From: an uncultured Atopobiaceae bacterium | GTDB lineage: Bacteria > Actinomycetota > Coriobacteriia > Coriobacteriales > Atopobiaceae | DNA length: 64,000 nt | Direction: 5' to 3' | Assembly: GCA_910579165.1 (NCBI GenBank) | Contig: CAJTTF010000001.1 | Span: 186,001 to 250,000 of the forward strand | Shown here: positions 15,913 to 24,937 of the stretch, one piece after another | Layout of the letters: the number at the start of each line of letters is the position of its first letter | Numbering within the stretch: the stretch's first letter is position 1 | Notes under the pieces: model-generated | Database searches by the model: none | Seen by the model: only the letters and a program-made list of their open reading frames with translations | What the model was told of the DNA's origin: nothing | Made by a program: the position numbers and the translations under genes

Positions 15913-17559
15913 TTACTCCCACTCAATCGTGGCGGGGGGCTTGCTGGTGATGTCGTAAACAACGCGATTTACACCAGGGACTTCACCCACAATGCGCCGA
16001 GAAATACTCGAGAGAACCTCATAAGGTAACTTAGCCCAATCGGCCGTCATCGCATCGCTTGACTCTACTGCACGCACAACAATTACCTCGCCGTAGGTGC
16101 GCTCATCCCCCATAACACCCACCGATTTTGATCCAGGCAATACGGCAAAATATTGCCAGACCGGATAAGCACACGCAGGCACGCCAGGTGCATCCTGCTC
16201 CAACGCTTTATCGCGTGCGCCCGTGGCTTGAAAGAGAGTAGCGTTATAGGCATCAAGTTCTTCTCGGACAATAGCATCGGCATCTTTAAGAAGGGCAAGC
16301 TTTTCCTGTGTGATATCTCCAATGATGCGGATTGCAAGACCAGGACCCGGAAATGGTTGGCGAAACACAACGTCTTCGGGAAGCCCAAGGGACAAACCTA
16401 AAGCGCGCACCTCGTCCTTAAAGAAATGATCGAGCGGCTCAACCAAATCAAAATGAACGCCTTCAGGAAAGGGAATGAGGTTGTGATGACTTTTAATAGT
16501 GGAGGTTTCTTTGCCTGTTTTGCGCGAACCCGATTCAATAATGTCGGGATAGATAGTGCCTTGCGCAAGAAATTGGACATCACCAAGCTTTTTAGCTTCC
16601 TCAAAAAAGATGCGCCAAAACTCAGTGCCAATTATTTTGCGTTTCTGCTCTGGGTCGCGCACACCCTTGAGTAAATCTAAATAGCGCTCTTGCGCGTTTA
16701 CCACTACAAGCGGAATACCAAAAACTTCGCGGAAAACATGCTCGACTTGCTCGGGTTCGCCTTTGCGCAAGAATCCGTGATTGACAAAGACGCACGTTAG
16801 CTGGTCGCCTATGGCTTTATGCACAAGAGCCGCCGCTACCGCAGAATCCACACCACCGGAGAGTCCGAGAATAACGTTGCCGTTTCCAACCTGTGAACGA
16901 ATCTCTTGCACTTTTTCTTGCACGATATTGTCCATGGTCCACGTTGGCTTAAGGTGCGCAATCTGAAAGAGAAAGTTGGAGAGCATCTGTTGTCCGTATT
17001 GGGTGTGAGCAACTTCGGGGTGGAATTGCGTTGCGTAAAGATTTTGCTCAGTATTTTCGATAACGGCGAGAGGGGCATGCTCCGTTGAGGCCGTGACGGC
17101 AAAACCCTCCGGTGCCTGGTCCACATAATCGCGATGGCTCATCCATACGGTCTGTCCCTCTTTTGGTGTCCCTTCAAGAAGAATTGAATTGCCAGATCGT
17201 GTAAGGGTGGCCGGTCCGTATTCGCCTTTCTCGGCATGGGCAACATGACCGCCCAGCGTCTGCGCCAAAATCTGCTCGCCATAGCAAAAGCCAAATACGG
17301 GAATGTCAAGGTGCAGAATCTCTGGATCAAGAGTTGGCGCGTCCTCGGCGTAGACAGAGGCGGGACCTCCCGAGAGGATAATGGCTGAGGGGCTGAGATC
17401 GCGCAGCTCTTTGGCCGTGATATCTGCGGGCAGAATTTCAGAATAAACATAAAGATCGCGGACGCGGCGCGCGATGAGCTGGGCGTACTGTGCGCCAAAG
17501 TCGAGCACGGCGACGAATTGCTGAGGATGAGCGTTTTGGTGGTGTTGGCCTGTCGTCAT
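15913..17559 (-). CDS. guaA: GMP synthase (glutamine-hydrolysing)
   Basis: 548 aa. Converts XMP to GMP with ATP and glutamine. The class I amidotransferase domain has the catalytic Cys in FGFCYGEQ and His/Glu in FHPEVAH; the ATP pyrophosphatase domain has the P-loop GLSGGVDSAVAA; the dimerisation domain ends in the canonical KPPATIEWE. A 16-residue polar N-terminal tail precedes the usual start. Its 3' end is a known target for integrative elements, and here it abuts a decayed one; the copy present is complete. No purine riboswitch fold was recognised in the region upstream of its start. Confidence 0.97.
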   Translation of the reverse strand: MTTGQHHQNAHPQQFVAVLDFGAQYAQLIARRVRDLYVYSEILPADITAKELRDLSPSAIILSGGPASVYAEDAPTLDPEILHLDIPVFGFCYGEQILAQTLGGHVAHAEKGEYGPATLTRSGNSILLEGTPKEGQTVWMSHRDYVDQAPEGFAVTASTEHAPLAVIENTEQNLYATQFHPEVAHTQYGQQMLSNFLFQIAHLKPTWTMDNIVQEKVQEIRSQVGNGNVILGLSGGVDSAVAAALVHKAIGDQLTCVFVNHGFLRKGEPEQVEHVFREVFGIPLVVVNAQERYLDLLKGVRDPEQKRKIIGTEFWRIFFEEAKKLGDVQFLAQGTIYPDIIESGSRKTGKETSTIKSHHNLIPFPEGVHFDLVEPLDHFFKDEVRALGLSLGLPEDVVFRQPFPGPGLAIRIIGDITQEKLALLKDADAIVREELDAYNATLFQATGARDKALEQDAPGVPACAYPVWQYFAVLPGSKSVGVMGDERTYGEVIVVRAVESSDAMTADWAKLPYEVLSSISRRIVGEVPGVNRVVYDITSKPPATIEWE

Positions 17560-17895
17560 AAAAGATACGATTCTTTCTCAGTAGTGATTCTGTCTGGACG
17601 TGTTGTGGTTACTTTACGATATGAGAAGCGCTAACAAAGCTTCTCTTCTAATCTCAAACGCCTTTGGTGTTCCCTACAAACGGCGTAAGCTCGTGCGCTT
17701 CTTAACTCATGGCATAAAGGTTGCTTGCATTTTAACAAATGATACTTAGCCGATAATTGCTCGTCATAAAATCCTTGATAAAGGGCCCCCTACCTTGGCA
17801 ACTAGCCAAGAGAGCGTATTCCACGGTAAAATAATGGCTCAAAATGACAGAACGCGCATCAGAGCGAGCACGCGAATAATCGAGAAAAGGTACAC
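17560..17895. other. 336-base divergent intergenic region, guaA and LCP gene
   Basis: No gene is seen. It must contain both divergent promoters. A hairpin CTTGGC-AACTA-GCCAAG lies near 17804. A possible rightward promoter is TTGCTT with TACTTA 16 bases further, near 17721-17748, but support is weak. No riboswitch fold was recognised. Confidence 0.4.
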
Positions 17896-19176
17896 GTGAA
17901 AAAGAAACAATCGAAGAATCCAAAGATTAAAACTAAGAAAGGCGCTCCGGAAGGCACTTCAAGTAACGCCGAAAGGAACGCCTCTGTGTCCCCAATAGAT
18001 GCTGCCACGTTAGACGCAGCCTCAGCCGCAGCTTCATCTTCACCCTCAGCCGCAGCTTCAGCAAGCGCTACTGCCAAGAGCATGCCCGTAGCCTCAACGG
18101 GCGAAGGCGTAGATCCACGTGCGCAGCAAGCTGCTGCTTACGCTGGCAAGCGCAAGAAGCGTAGCAAGAAGAATATTCTTAAGGTAGCAGCGGTTGTTTT
18201 TCTCTGCGCAATCCTTGCACTGGGCGCGACCGCCTTTGCTTATGTTGTTAATCTCCAAACGAGCCTTAGCGCCAAGCTGGATGCAGATCTTTCCAACTCC
18301 CTCAAGCAAGTGAACGACGGCGAGCCGTTTTATATGCTTCTCTTAGGTATTGATAAGGACCAGGAGCGCGCTGAATCTTCAAACTATGGCCCGTCTGATT
18401 CGGCCTATCGCACGGATTCTATGATGCTTGCGCGCATCGACCCTAAGGACAAACAGGTAACACTTGTCTCTCTTCACCGCGACACCCTTATGGATATGGG
18501 CAAAAACGGACCGCAAAAGCTCAATGCTGCGTATCCCTTTGGAGGGGCAAGCTACACGGTTGATGTCGTGAGTGATTTTGCCGGCGTTCCCATTTCCCAC
18601 TATGCCGAGATTGACTTTGACCAGTTCGCTTCCATTGTCGATACGCTTGGAGGAGTTGAGGTGGATGTTCCTATCGATATCGATGATGACCATGTGGGAG
18701 CACCCATCAAGGCTGGAAAACAGGTGCTTAATGGCCAGCAGGCGTTGGAGCTCTGTCGTAGCCGTCATGCCTATGACGAATATGGCGACGGCGACGTTTA
18801 TCGTGCCGCCAACCAGCGCATGGTGATAGAACAAATTTGCAAGAAGCTTTTTGCGGCAGACCCTGCCACTATGGCTGCAACCATCCAAAAGTTTGCAAAC
18901 GCAATCACGACCGACCTTTCTATCTCAGAAATCATTTCACTTGCTACAGAGATGCGTGGTATCGATATTGATAATGACGTCTACACAGGCATGGAGCCAA
19001 CTTCTTCGCTCTATACTAACAACACCTGGTACGAGGTAGTAAATCTCGATGCATGGCGTACCATGATGATGCGGGTTGCACGCGGGCTGTCGCCCTACTC
19101 ATCTGTTGATCAGGATCCCGTGCAGGGGGCAGCTGGCGGTAAGGTCAACATCAAAAACTCAAACGGGTCCGAGTAA
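17896..19176 (+). CDS. LytR-CpsA-Psr family cell-wall polymer ligase
   Basis: 426 aa, GTG start with GAGAAAAGG upstream. Cytosolic tail of about 90 residues rich in Ser/Ala and Lys, a transmembrane helix about 96-116 (VAAVVFLCAILALGATAF), then the extracellular LCP domain with FYMLLLGIDKD, YRTDSMMLARIDP, LVSLHRDTL and CRSRHAYDEYGDGDVYRAANQRM, including the arginines that bind the lipid pyrophosphate. LCP enzymes transfer glycopolymers from an undecaprenyl carrier to peptidoglycan. A second, shorter paralogue is at 44951-46072. The Ala/Ser tract is low complexity. Confidence 0.93.
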   Translation: MKKKQSKNPKIKTKKGAPEGTSSNAERNASVSPIDAATLDAASAAASSSPSAAASASATAKSMPVASTGEGVDPRAQQAAAYAGKRKKRSKKNILKVAAVVFLCAILALGATAFAYVVNLQTSLSAKLDADLSNSLKQVNDGEPFYMLLLGIDKDQERAESSNYGPSDSAYRTDSMMLARIDPKDKQVTLVSLHRDTLMDMGKNGPQKLNAAYPFGGASYTVDVVSDFAGVPISHYAEIDFDQFASIVDTLGGVEVDVPIDIDDDHVGAPIKAGKQVLNGQQALELCRSRHAYDEYGDGDVYRAANQRMVIEQICKKLFAADPATMAATIQKFANAITTDLSISEIISLATEMRGIDIDNDVYTGMEPTSSLYTNNTWYEVVNLDAWRTMMMRVARGLSPYSSVDQDPVQGAAGGKVNIKNSNGSE

Positions 19177-19181
19177 ATCGC

Positions 19182-19433
19182 ATGACCACAGACGTTGGAC
19201 ATACCGGTCAGGGCGAGCTACAGAGACTCGTGAATGCGCTCTTTTCGTGTGCAAAACGCGTTGACCGCCTCGATGCAGTTGTGCTGGCAAAAACAAACGA
19301 CTTAGAGCCTGATCTTTTAGAAATTGTGAATCTACTCCCACCCAAAACCATGACAAGAGCCCAAATGACAGACCAACTGAATTCTTCGCTTGCTGCACAC
19401 GGCTGGGCCAAGCGTTTTGGAATTGTGAGCTAG
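19182..19433 (+). CDS. Small conserved-looking protein of unknown function
   Basis: 83 aa beginning six bases after the LCP stop and ending 16 bases before the next gene. No transmembrane segment; mixed helical composition (GELQRLVNALFSCAKRVDRL, PKTMTRAQMTDQLNSSLAAH). No recognised domain. Tight spacing within a same-strand run argues that it is translated, possibly by coupling, since no strong binding site is seen. Function unknown. Confidence 0.6.
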   Translation: MTTDVGHTGQGELQRLVNALFSCAKRVDRLDAVVLAKTNDLEPDLLEIVNLLPPKTMTRAQMTDQLNSSLAAHGWAKRFGIVS

Positions 19434-19449
19434 AAATGAGATAACCATT

Positions 19450-20484
19450 ATGACTCAAAAGAAGACGAGCCCGAAAAAGACAGTGCCGAGAAAAACCTCA
19501 ACAAAGAAGGCTGCTCCCAAAACGAACGTCGCACCTAAGAGCGCTTTGGTCACGAAAGTGGCCTCTAAGAAAGCAGCTCCCAAGAAGACTACGATCAAAA
19601 GAGCCTCGACTAAGAAGGTGACGCTTAAGAACGCTACGCAACAAAAGTCGCAAACTAAAAAAGCCGCACCCAAAAAGGTCGCGACAAGGACAGCCACATC
19701 TGCAAAAAAGCAGCATCAGCCAAAGGCGCCGGCTCTTCTCGGCCATATGCGCGACAACTTTAAGCGCTCTCTGCACACGATTCAGAAGGATAACGAGCGG
19801 GCCATCAAGCGCAAAAGAACAGGAAAAGAAATTGCCGTGATTGTCATGGCGATCATTGTTGTAATTTCCATCCTCCTTCCTTCTTTCGCCTCTTTTGTTT
19901 CGGGAAATAAATCTCAAACGGTAACGTCGTTTTCCTCCGCGCAAGAAATTTACAAACCCAAGGTTGACGAGTTGCAAGAGAAATTTGATCAGGATCCCAC
20001 TAATGCTGAGGCGGCTCTCAGCCTGGCAAATGAAGAATATCGTTATGGTACTAATGCTATTGAATACGCTTCTACAGACGATGAGAAGTCAGAGGCAGAT
20101 GCCATCATGCAAAAGGCGGTTGATGACTTTACTACCTATCTCAATCTGGCAGGTTCACTCACCACCTTTGATGAGAAGAACGCCGTAGTTACCCGCGCGC
20201 TTTGCAATCTCTATCTAGGCGACGCCTCCCTTGCAACTCAACAGCTTAAGGACCTTCTCAAGGAGACCAACTTTGCGCCCGCATGGCAGGGGCTGGGCAT
20301 GTTGTATGAGAGCCAGGGCAATAACAACCAAGCCATCGAGGCTTATCAAAACGCCATAGCAGCGCCTCAAGAGGCAAACCAAAACGTTACCAGCTTCTGT
20401 GAGTCGCGCCTTAAAGTGCTCAAAGCAGAAAACGCTAATAGCTCAGGAGGAGCCGCAGCGCTCAACAACCAATTGGTTTCCTAG
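19450..20484 (+). CDS. Membrane-anchored TPR protein with histone-H1-like basic N-terminus
   Basis: 344 aa. Residues 1-95 are almost entirely Lys, Ala, Pro and Thr (KKAAPKK, TKKV, STKKA motifs), resembling H1-type tails. A transmembrane helix follows at about 128-147 (IAVIVMAIIVVISILLPSFA), then an extracytoplasmic part with tetratricopeptide-like repeats (ADAIMQKAVDDFTTYLNL, APAWQGLGMLYESQGNNNQA, IEAYQNAIAAP). By charge the basic tail should be cytosolic, where it could bind nucleic acid or acidic polymers. It may cooperate with the upstream LCP protein at the envelope; this is inference. Confidence 0.7.
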   Translation: MTQKKTSPKKTVPRKTSTKKAAPKTNVAPKSALVTKVASKKAAPKKTTIKRASTKKVTLKNATQQKSQTKKAAPKKVATRTATSAKKQHQPKAPALLGHMRDNFKRSLHTIQKDNERAIKRKRTGKEIAVIVMAIIVVISILLPSFASFVSGNKSQTVTSFSSAQEIYKPKVDELQEKFDQDPTNAEAALSLANEEYRYGTNAIEYASTDDEKSEADAIMQKAVDDFTTYLNLAGSLTTFDEKNAVVTRALCNLYLGDASLATQQLKDLLKETNFAPAWQGLGMLYESQGNNNQAIEAYQNAIAAPQEANQNVTSFCESRLKVLKAENANSSGGAAALNNQLVS

Positions 20485-20534
20485 AAGCCAGCTTTTCTGG
20501 GTATTGGCATTCCATGGCTGCCCGCTAAAGTTTT

Positions 20535-20543
20535 TGCTACTAT
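20535..20543 (+). promoter_or_regulatory. Extended -10 element upstream of the STAS gene
   Basis: TGCTACTAT matches the extended -10 pattern and resembles the murA element at 4542. It lies 57 bases before the STAS start codon. Confidence 0.35.
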
Positions 20544-20599
20544 GTTTGCTACGATCTTTTCGTTAAACGAGCAAACGATTGCTAAAAAGGAGAAGTGTC

Positions 20600-20911
20600 A
20601 TGGCACTTTCATTCCATAAAGAGGCAGATAATGGCCGCATATTGATTTCAGTGGAGGGCGAAGTTGACGTCTCGAATGCCCAGGAGCTCAGCGATATCCT
20701 TGACAAGGCGTTGGCGGAGAAACCCACAACAATAGAGGTAAGTCTCGAGAAAGTTCCCTACATTGATTCAACGGGCATTGGCATTCTCGTGAAAAGCGCT
20801 CATATTGCCGCCGAGAATAACTGCGAGTTTTGCGTTTCTCATCCCCAAAATAACGTGCTTCGCGTGCTGACGCTTTTGGGAGTGGGTTCTGAGTTTAACT
20901 TGAAGGACTAA
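20600..20911 (+). CDS. Anti-sigma-factor antagonist, STAS domain
   Basis: 103 aa from ATG 20600, preceded by AAAAAGGAGAAGTGTC; an in-frame extension to 20579 would remove this site. The single STAS domain has VEGEVDVSNAQEL and the phosphorylation loop YIDSTGIGILV, with the serine modified by an anti-sigma kinase in SpoIIAA/RsbV relatives. Such proteins free a sigma factor when dephosphorylated. No kinase or sigma gene is adjacent, so the partner is elsewhere. Monocistronic by spacing. Confidence 0.88.
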   Translation: MALSFHKEADNGRILISVEGEVDVSNAQELSDILDKALAEKPTTIEVSLEKVPYIDSTGIGILVKSAHIAAENNCEFCVSHPQNNVLRVLTLLGVGSEFNLKD

Positions 20912-21062
20912 AGCACCAGCGCACATACAGCACGTGGGTCTTTTTGGACAAGGGCAAAAAGCTTCCTATACAAAAAGATTCCCGCACGTAACTTTAAACT
21001 TTCTCTCCGCAGCCGTTTGCCTATTTTATTAAGTACTATTTCCTTTACGGGGTGAGGATGAC

Positions 21063-21515
21063 ATGTTTGGAATAGGCGATACAGAGTTCATACTCATTCT
21101 TATTTTTGCCTTTCTCCTTTTTGGTCCGGAAAAGCTTCCGGGCTTAGGGAAGACATTGGGCAAAGGGTTGCGCCAATTTCGCGATGCGTCGGATTCTGTT
21201 ACCAAAGTCGTTAAAACTGAGGTGTTAAATCCCGTTCGAGATGAAATGAAGAAGGCGAGTGCAGCGCCAGAGGCGGTTTCCCAGCAATCTTCAGAAACAT
21301 TTGCTCAGAAGAAAGCGCGCATGGAACAAGCCTACAAGGCAAGCGAAGAATCCTCTGGCGCGCAAGAATCTTTCGCCGCAGAAAATACGCCCGGTGCAGA
21401 AAGAATCCCTGATACAGCTAAAACTTCTGGCGCGCCAGAACCCATAAATACAAAAGAATCTACGGCAGCACAAGCAACGTCACGTGAAGCTCATGATGAA
21501 AGGCAGCAGCAATAA
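21063..21515 (+). CDS. tatA: Twin-arginine translocase subunit TatA/TatB
   Basis: 150 aa. Short periplasm-facing N-terminus, a single transmembrane helix (EFILILIFAFLLF, residues 8-20), the conserved FGPEKLPGLGKTLGKGLRQF hinge and amphipathic helix, and a long charged tail. In Gram-positives one TatA-like protein often serves both TatA and TatB roles; the PGLGK sequence suits either. The tail contains about 18-bp degenerate repeats (SGAQES/FAAENT/PGAERI/PDTAKT/SGAPEP). It overlaps tatC by TAATG, so the two are translated together. Confidence 0.9.
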   Translation: MFGIGDTEFILILIFAFLLFGPEKLPGLGKTLGKGLRQFRDASDSVTKVVKTEVLNPVRDEMKKASAAPEAVSQQSSETFAQKKARMEQAYKASEESSGAQESFAAENTPGAERIPDTAKTSGAPEPINTKESTAAQATSREAHDERQQQ

Positions 21516-22294
21516 TGGAGAAAGGGACAGGCAGAATGTCAATCATGCAGCACATTGGCGAACTACGTCGTCGCATGACCATAGTGGTCATTTCCCTGGT
21601 TGTTGCTGCAGTGGTGCTCTATTTTGCTTCCCCCGTGCTCATTGACATCCTCATCCGTCCTATCAAACAATATTTGCCGGGTGAAAACTTAGCTATTATG
21701 AGTTCTCTGGGTGGATTCACCATTCGTTTCAAGGTTTCTCTCTTTATTGCCACCATCGTTTGCTCCCCTCTTATCATCTGGGAAATAATGGGCTTTTTCG
21801 TGCCGGCCCTTAAACCCAGCGAGCGCAAATGGGTTATACCAACCGTCATAGCACTGGTCATTCTCTTTTATTTAGGCATGATCTTTTGCTACCTGGTTAT
21901 TCAGGAAGCGGCATTTGGGTGGATGATTGAGCAGTCGGCGGCCTTTGCCACCGTTATTCCAAATGCAGATGATTACCTCACCATTATGATGCTCCTGGAA
22001 ATTGGCTTTGGTGTTGCTTTTGAAATACCCCTCGTCATTTTCTATCTTTCCGTATTCCATCTGGTCCCCTATAAGACGTTTCGCGAAAATTGGCGCTTCA
22101 TCTACGTAGGTCTCTTGATTTTCTCGGCGATGGTTACGCCCGATGCGAGCCCTGTCACAATGTTCTTTATGTTTGCCGCCATCATCTTGCTTTACGAAAT
22201 ATCGCTGGGTGTGGCGCGCTCGTACCTCATGCGCCGCTACGGAAAAGAGTCGCTCAAGTGGAGTAAAGAAGAGTTTGAAGCACATGATGCATAA
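21515..22294 (+). CDS. tatC: Twin-arginine translocase subunit TatC
   Basis: 259 aa with six predicted membrane helices. Conserved elements are the N-terminal HIGELRRRM (first cytosolic arginine-rich motif), FFVPALKPSERKW in the first cytosolic loop and the cluster MVTPDASPVTMFFMF in the fifth to sixth helix region. TatC binds the twin-arginine signal peptide of folded exported proteins. ATG overlaps the tatA stop. A second in-frame ATG at residue 8 is an alternative start. Confidence 0.95.
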   Translation: MEKGTGRMSIMQHIGELRRRMTIVVISLVVAAVVLYFASPVLIDILIRPIKQYLPGENLAIMSSLGGFTIRFKVSLFIATIVCSPLIIWEIMGFFVPALKPSERKWVIPTVIALVILFYLGMIFCYLVIQEAAFGWMIEQSAAFATVIPNADDYLTIMMLLEIGFGVAFEIPLVIFYLSVFHLVPYKTFRENWRFIYVGLLIFSAMVTPDASPVTMFFMFAAIILLYEISLGVARSYLMRRYGKESLKWSKEEFEAHDA

Positions 22295-22333
22295 TAAAGC
22301 GAAACGCAAGAAGCGAAAGAAGGTTTGAGACAC

Positions 22334-24892
22334 ATGGTCTTAGTCATTACCGAGAAACACGATGCAGCGAAGCAAATTGCGCGCTTGCTCTCGGAATCCG
22401 GAAAACCTAAGCAAGAAAAGGTATACAACACCCCCGTCTATCGATTTCAGCGTGGCGGAAAAGAGTGGGTTACGATTGGTCTTCGTGGCCATATTCTGGC
22501 CCCCGATTTTCCGGTGGAACTCATTTATAAAAAGGGTGAAGGATGGCACGCCACTACAGAAGATGGCCAGATTCTTCCAGCTGATGTGCCTGCAACGCTC
22601 AAGACACCTCCTTACGAAAACGATGCCCGTGGCGGTAAGCGTCCTAAAAAACCTTTCATGAAAGATGGAGTTGATATAAAGGGCTGGAAGGTTCCCAGTT
22701 TGCCTTATCTCATTTGGTCTCCCATCGAGAAAAAGCCTGCCGAGAAAGATATCATTCGTTCTCTTAAGAATCTTGCAAAAAAGGCGGATGAGGTCATTAT
22801 CGCCACTGACTATGATCGCGAGGGAGAGCTTATTGGCAAGGACGCCTTAGCGCAGGTACAAAGCGTTCAACCAGATATCCCTGTGAGCCGTGCCCGTTAT
22901 TCTGCCTATACCAAGCAGGAGATTGAACAAGCATTTAATAATCTTGCGCAGATGGATATGGATCTAGCCGCTGCAGGAGAATCGCGTCAATTCATTGACC
23001 TTATCTGGGGAGCAGCCCTCACGCGCTATCTTACTATGGCGCGCTTTGGCGGGTTTGGCAATGTACGAAGCGCCGGTCGCGTGCAGACTCCAACGCTTGC
23101 ACTCGTAGTTGACAGAGAACGCGAGCGTCAGGCATTCGTACCGGAGGATTACTGGGTTATTACCGCGCTTGGAGCAAAAGAGCATGATGCGCTTGCTGTG
23201 CCGGACGCTGCGGACAGTGAAGATACTTTTGTACTCACCCATCAAACAGCTCGGTTTAAAGATGAGGCACAAGCAGAGCATGCCTTTAACGCGGTTAAAA
23301 GTGCCTCCACCGGCACGGTGAGCTCTATTGAGAAAAAAGCTCGCACAACTAAACCTCCCGCTCCTTTCAACACCACATCAATGCAGGCTGCAGCGGCGAG
23401 TATTGGTCTTGCCCCAGGGCGCACCATGCGCCTTGCTGAGAGCCTTTATATGAAGGGGTTTATATCGTATCCGCGCGTCGACAACACGGTTTACCCCTCA
23501 TCGCTTGATTTGGCCGCGCAAGTGAAGATGCTCAAAGCGAATCCTGCTTATGCAACAGTGTGCGATAAGATTTTAGAAGCCGAGAAAATCACTGCCACGC
23601 GCGGAAAGCAGCAGACGACCGACCATCCGCCCATCTATCCAACCGGTGTCGCAACGCCTGAAAAGCTCGACCCGGCAGAATGGAAGCTATATAACCTCGT
23701 TGCGCGTCGTTTTCTCGCAACCTTGATGGGTCCCGCTACTATTGAGGGCACCAAGCTGGTTGCGGATGTTGCAGGCGAGCCCTTCACGGCTTCGGGCGAC
23801 GTTCTCAAAACACCCGGATTTAGAGAGGCCTACCCCTACGGCCTCAAAAAAGACGAGCATTTACCTGCATTTGCGGAGGGAGACACCATCTACATTGCAG
23901 ACATTGCTTTGACGCCTAAGCAAACTGAGCCACCTGCACGCTATAGCCAGGGTAAGCTCATTCAAGAGATGGAGAAACGGGGTCTGGGGACAAAGTCAAC
24001 CCGCGCTTCCATTATTGATCGCCTTTTCCAGGTGAAGTATCTCAAGAACAATCCCGTTGAGCCTTCGCAGCTTGGCATCTCTATCATTGAGGCACTCGAT
24101 AAGTACGCGCCTCCCATTACCACTGCTGAAATGACCTCTGACCTCGACAAAGAAATGGATGCGGTCAGTGAAGGCAAGGAAACGGAGGAGCAAGTTGTAA
24201 CTTCATCGCGAAAACTCCTCGCTTCAATGATGGACGATCTCATTACGAACAAGGATAAATTGGGCGAGGATATCGCCGATGCGGTTACCGCTGATGCAAA
24301 AGTAGGCACATGTCCTGAGTGCGGCAAGGATTTGGTTGTGAAAAATTCACCCAAGACTCGCTCGCGCTTCATTGGATGCATGGGTTGGCCAGATTGTAAT
24401 GTGACCTATCCTGTTCCTGGTAAAACGTCCGATAAAATCGAGGCCACGGAAAATCCATGTCCTGCATGCGGCGCTCCCGTGCTAAAAATATGGCCCTTCC
24501 GCCAAAAGCCGTATGAGGTGTGCGTGAACCCCAAGTGTGAGACCAATCAGGAGCCCGATTTAGTAGTAGGGACGTGCAGCGTATGTGAAGAAGCTGGCAG
24601 ACATGGAGATTTGATAGCTCACAAATCTGAAACGACAGGAAAGCGTTTCATACGTTGCGAAAATTATGAGCTCTGCGACGTATCCTATCCGCTACCGCAA
24701 CGTGGAAAGCTTACTGCCACGGGCGAGACATGCCCGGATTGCAGAGCGCCGGTAGTAGAAATTGAGACGGAGCGCGGCCCGTGGCGCATCTGCGTTAATA
24801 TGCAGTGTCCCTCTAAGGAGAAGAAGGCAAAAAGCGGTGCGCGCGGTCGTAAAAGTAGTAGCGCTCGTGGCCGCACTACTAAAAAGAAATAA
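22334..24892 (+). CDS. topA: DNA topoisomerase I, type IA, archaeal-type
   Basis: 852 aa from ATG 22334 (AGAAGG upstream); a TTG three codons earlier is possible. TOPRIM domain has LVITEKHDAAKQIARLL and ATDYDREGELIG; the catalytic tyrosine lies in LYMKGFISYPRVDNT (about residue 378). The first 60 residues, with TEKxDAAKxIA and WVTIGLRGHIL, match archaeal topoisomerase I rather than the usual bacterial IVESPAKAKTI. The C-terminus has four cysteine clusters (CPECGKD, CPACGAP, CSVCEEAG, CPDCRAP), each a zinc-ribbon half, then a basic tail. It relaxes negative supercoils. It follows tatC by about 40 bases and precedes tmk, consistent with one long transcript. Confidence 0.93.
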   Translation: MVLVITEKHDAAKQIARLLSESGKPKQEKVYNTPVYRFQRGGKEWVTIGLRGHILAPDFPVELIYKKGEGWHATTEDGQILPADVPATLKTPPYENDARGGKRPKKPFMKDGVDIKGWKVPSLPYLIWSPIEKKPAEKDIIRSLKNLAKKADEVIIATDYDREGELIGKDALAQVQSVQPDIPVSRARYSAYTKQEIEQAFNNLAQMDMDLAAAGESRQFIDLIWGAALTRYLTMARFGGFGNVRSAGRVQTPTLALVVDRERERQAFVPEDYWVITALGAKEHDALAVPDAADSEDTFVLTHQTARFKDEAQAEHAFNAVKSASTGTVSSIEKKARTTKPPAPFNTTSMQAAAASIGLAPGRTMRLAESLYMKGFISYPRVDNTVYPSSLDLAAQVKMLKANPAYATVCDKILEAEKITATRGKQQTTDHPPIYPTGVATPEKLDPAEWKLYNLVARRFLATLMGPATIEGTKLVADVAGEPFTASGDVLKTPGFREAYPYGLKKDEHLPAFAEGDTIYIADIALTPKQTEPPARYSQGKLIQEMEKRGLGTKSTRASIIDRLFQVKYLKNNPVEPSQLGISIIEALDKYAPPITTAEMTSDLDKEMDAVSEGKETEEQVVTSSRKLLASMMDDLITNKDKLGEDIADAVTADAKVGTCPECGKDLVVKNSPKTRSRFIGCMGWPDCNVTYPVPGKTSDKIEATENPCPACGAPVLKIWPFRQKPYEVCVNPKCETNQEPDLVVGTCSVCEEAGRHGDLIAHKSETTGKRFIRCENYELCDVSYPLPQRGKLTATGETCPDCRAPVVEIETERGPWRICVNMQCPSKEKKAKSGARGRKSSSARGRTTKKK

Positions 24893-24937
24893 GTAAGAAG
24901 TAGAGCCATAGACAAAAATCGAAATAGGTTCGAGAAC

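Noticed and set aside
17560..17895. Purine or PRPP riboswitch upstream of guaA
   Set aside because: No conserved core or three-way junction could be recognised; only a short simple hairpin is present.
19498..19977. Minus-strand frames opposite the Lys/Ala-rich gene
   Set aside because: They arise from the skewed codon composition of the basic tail (AAG/GCC read backwards as CTT/GGC) and carry no start signals.
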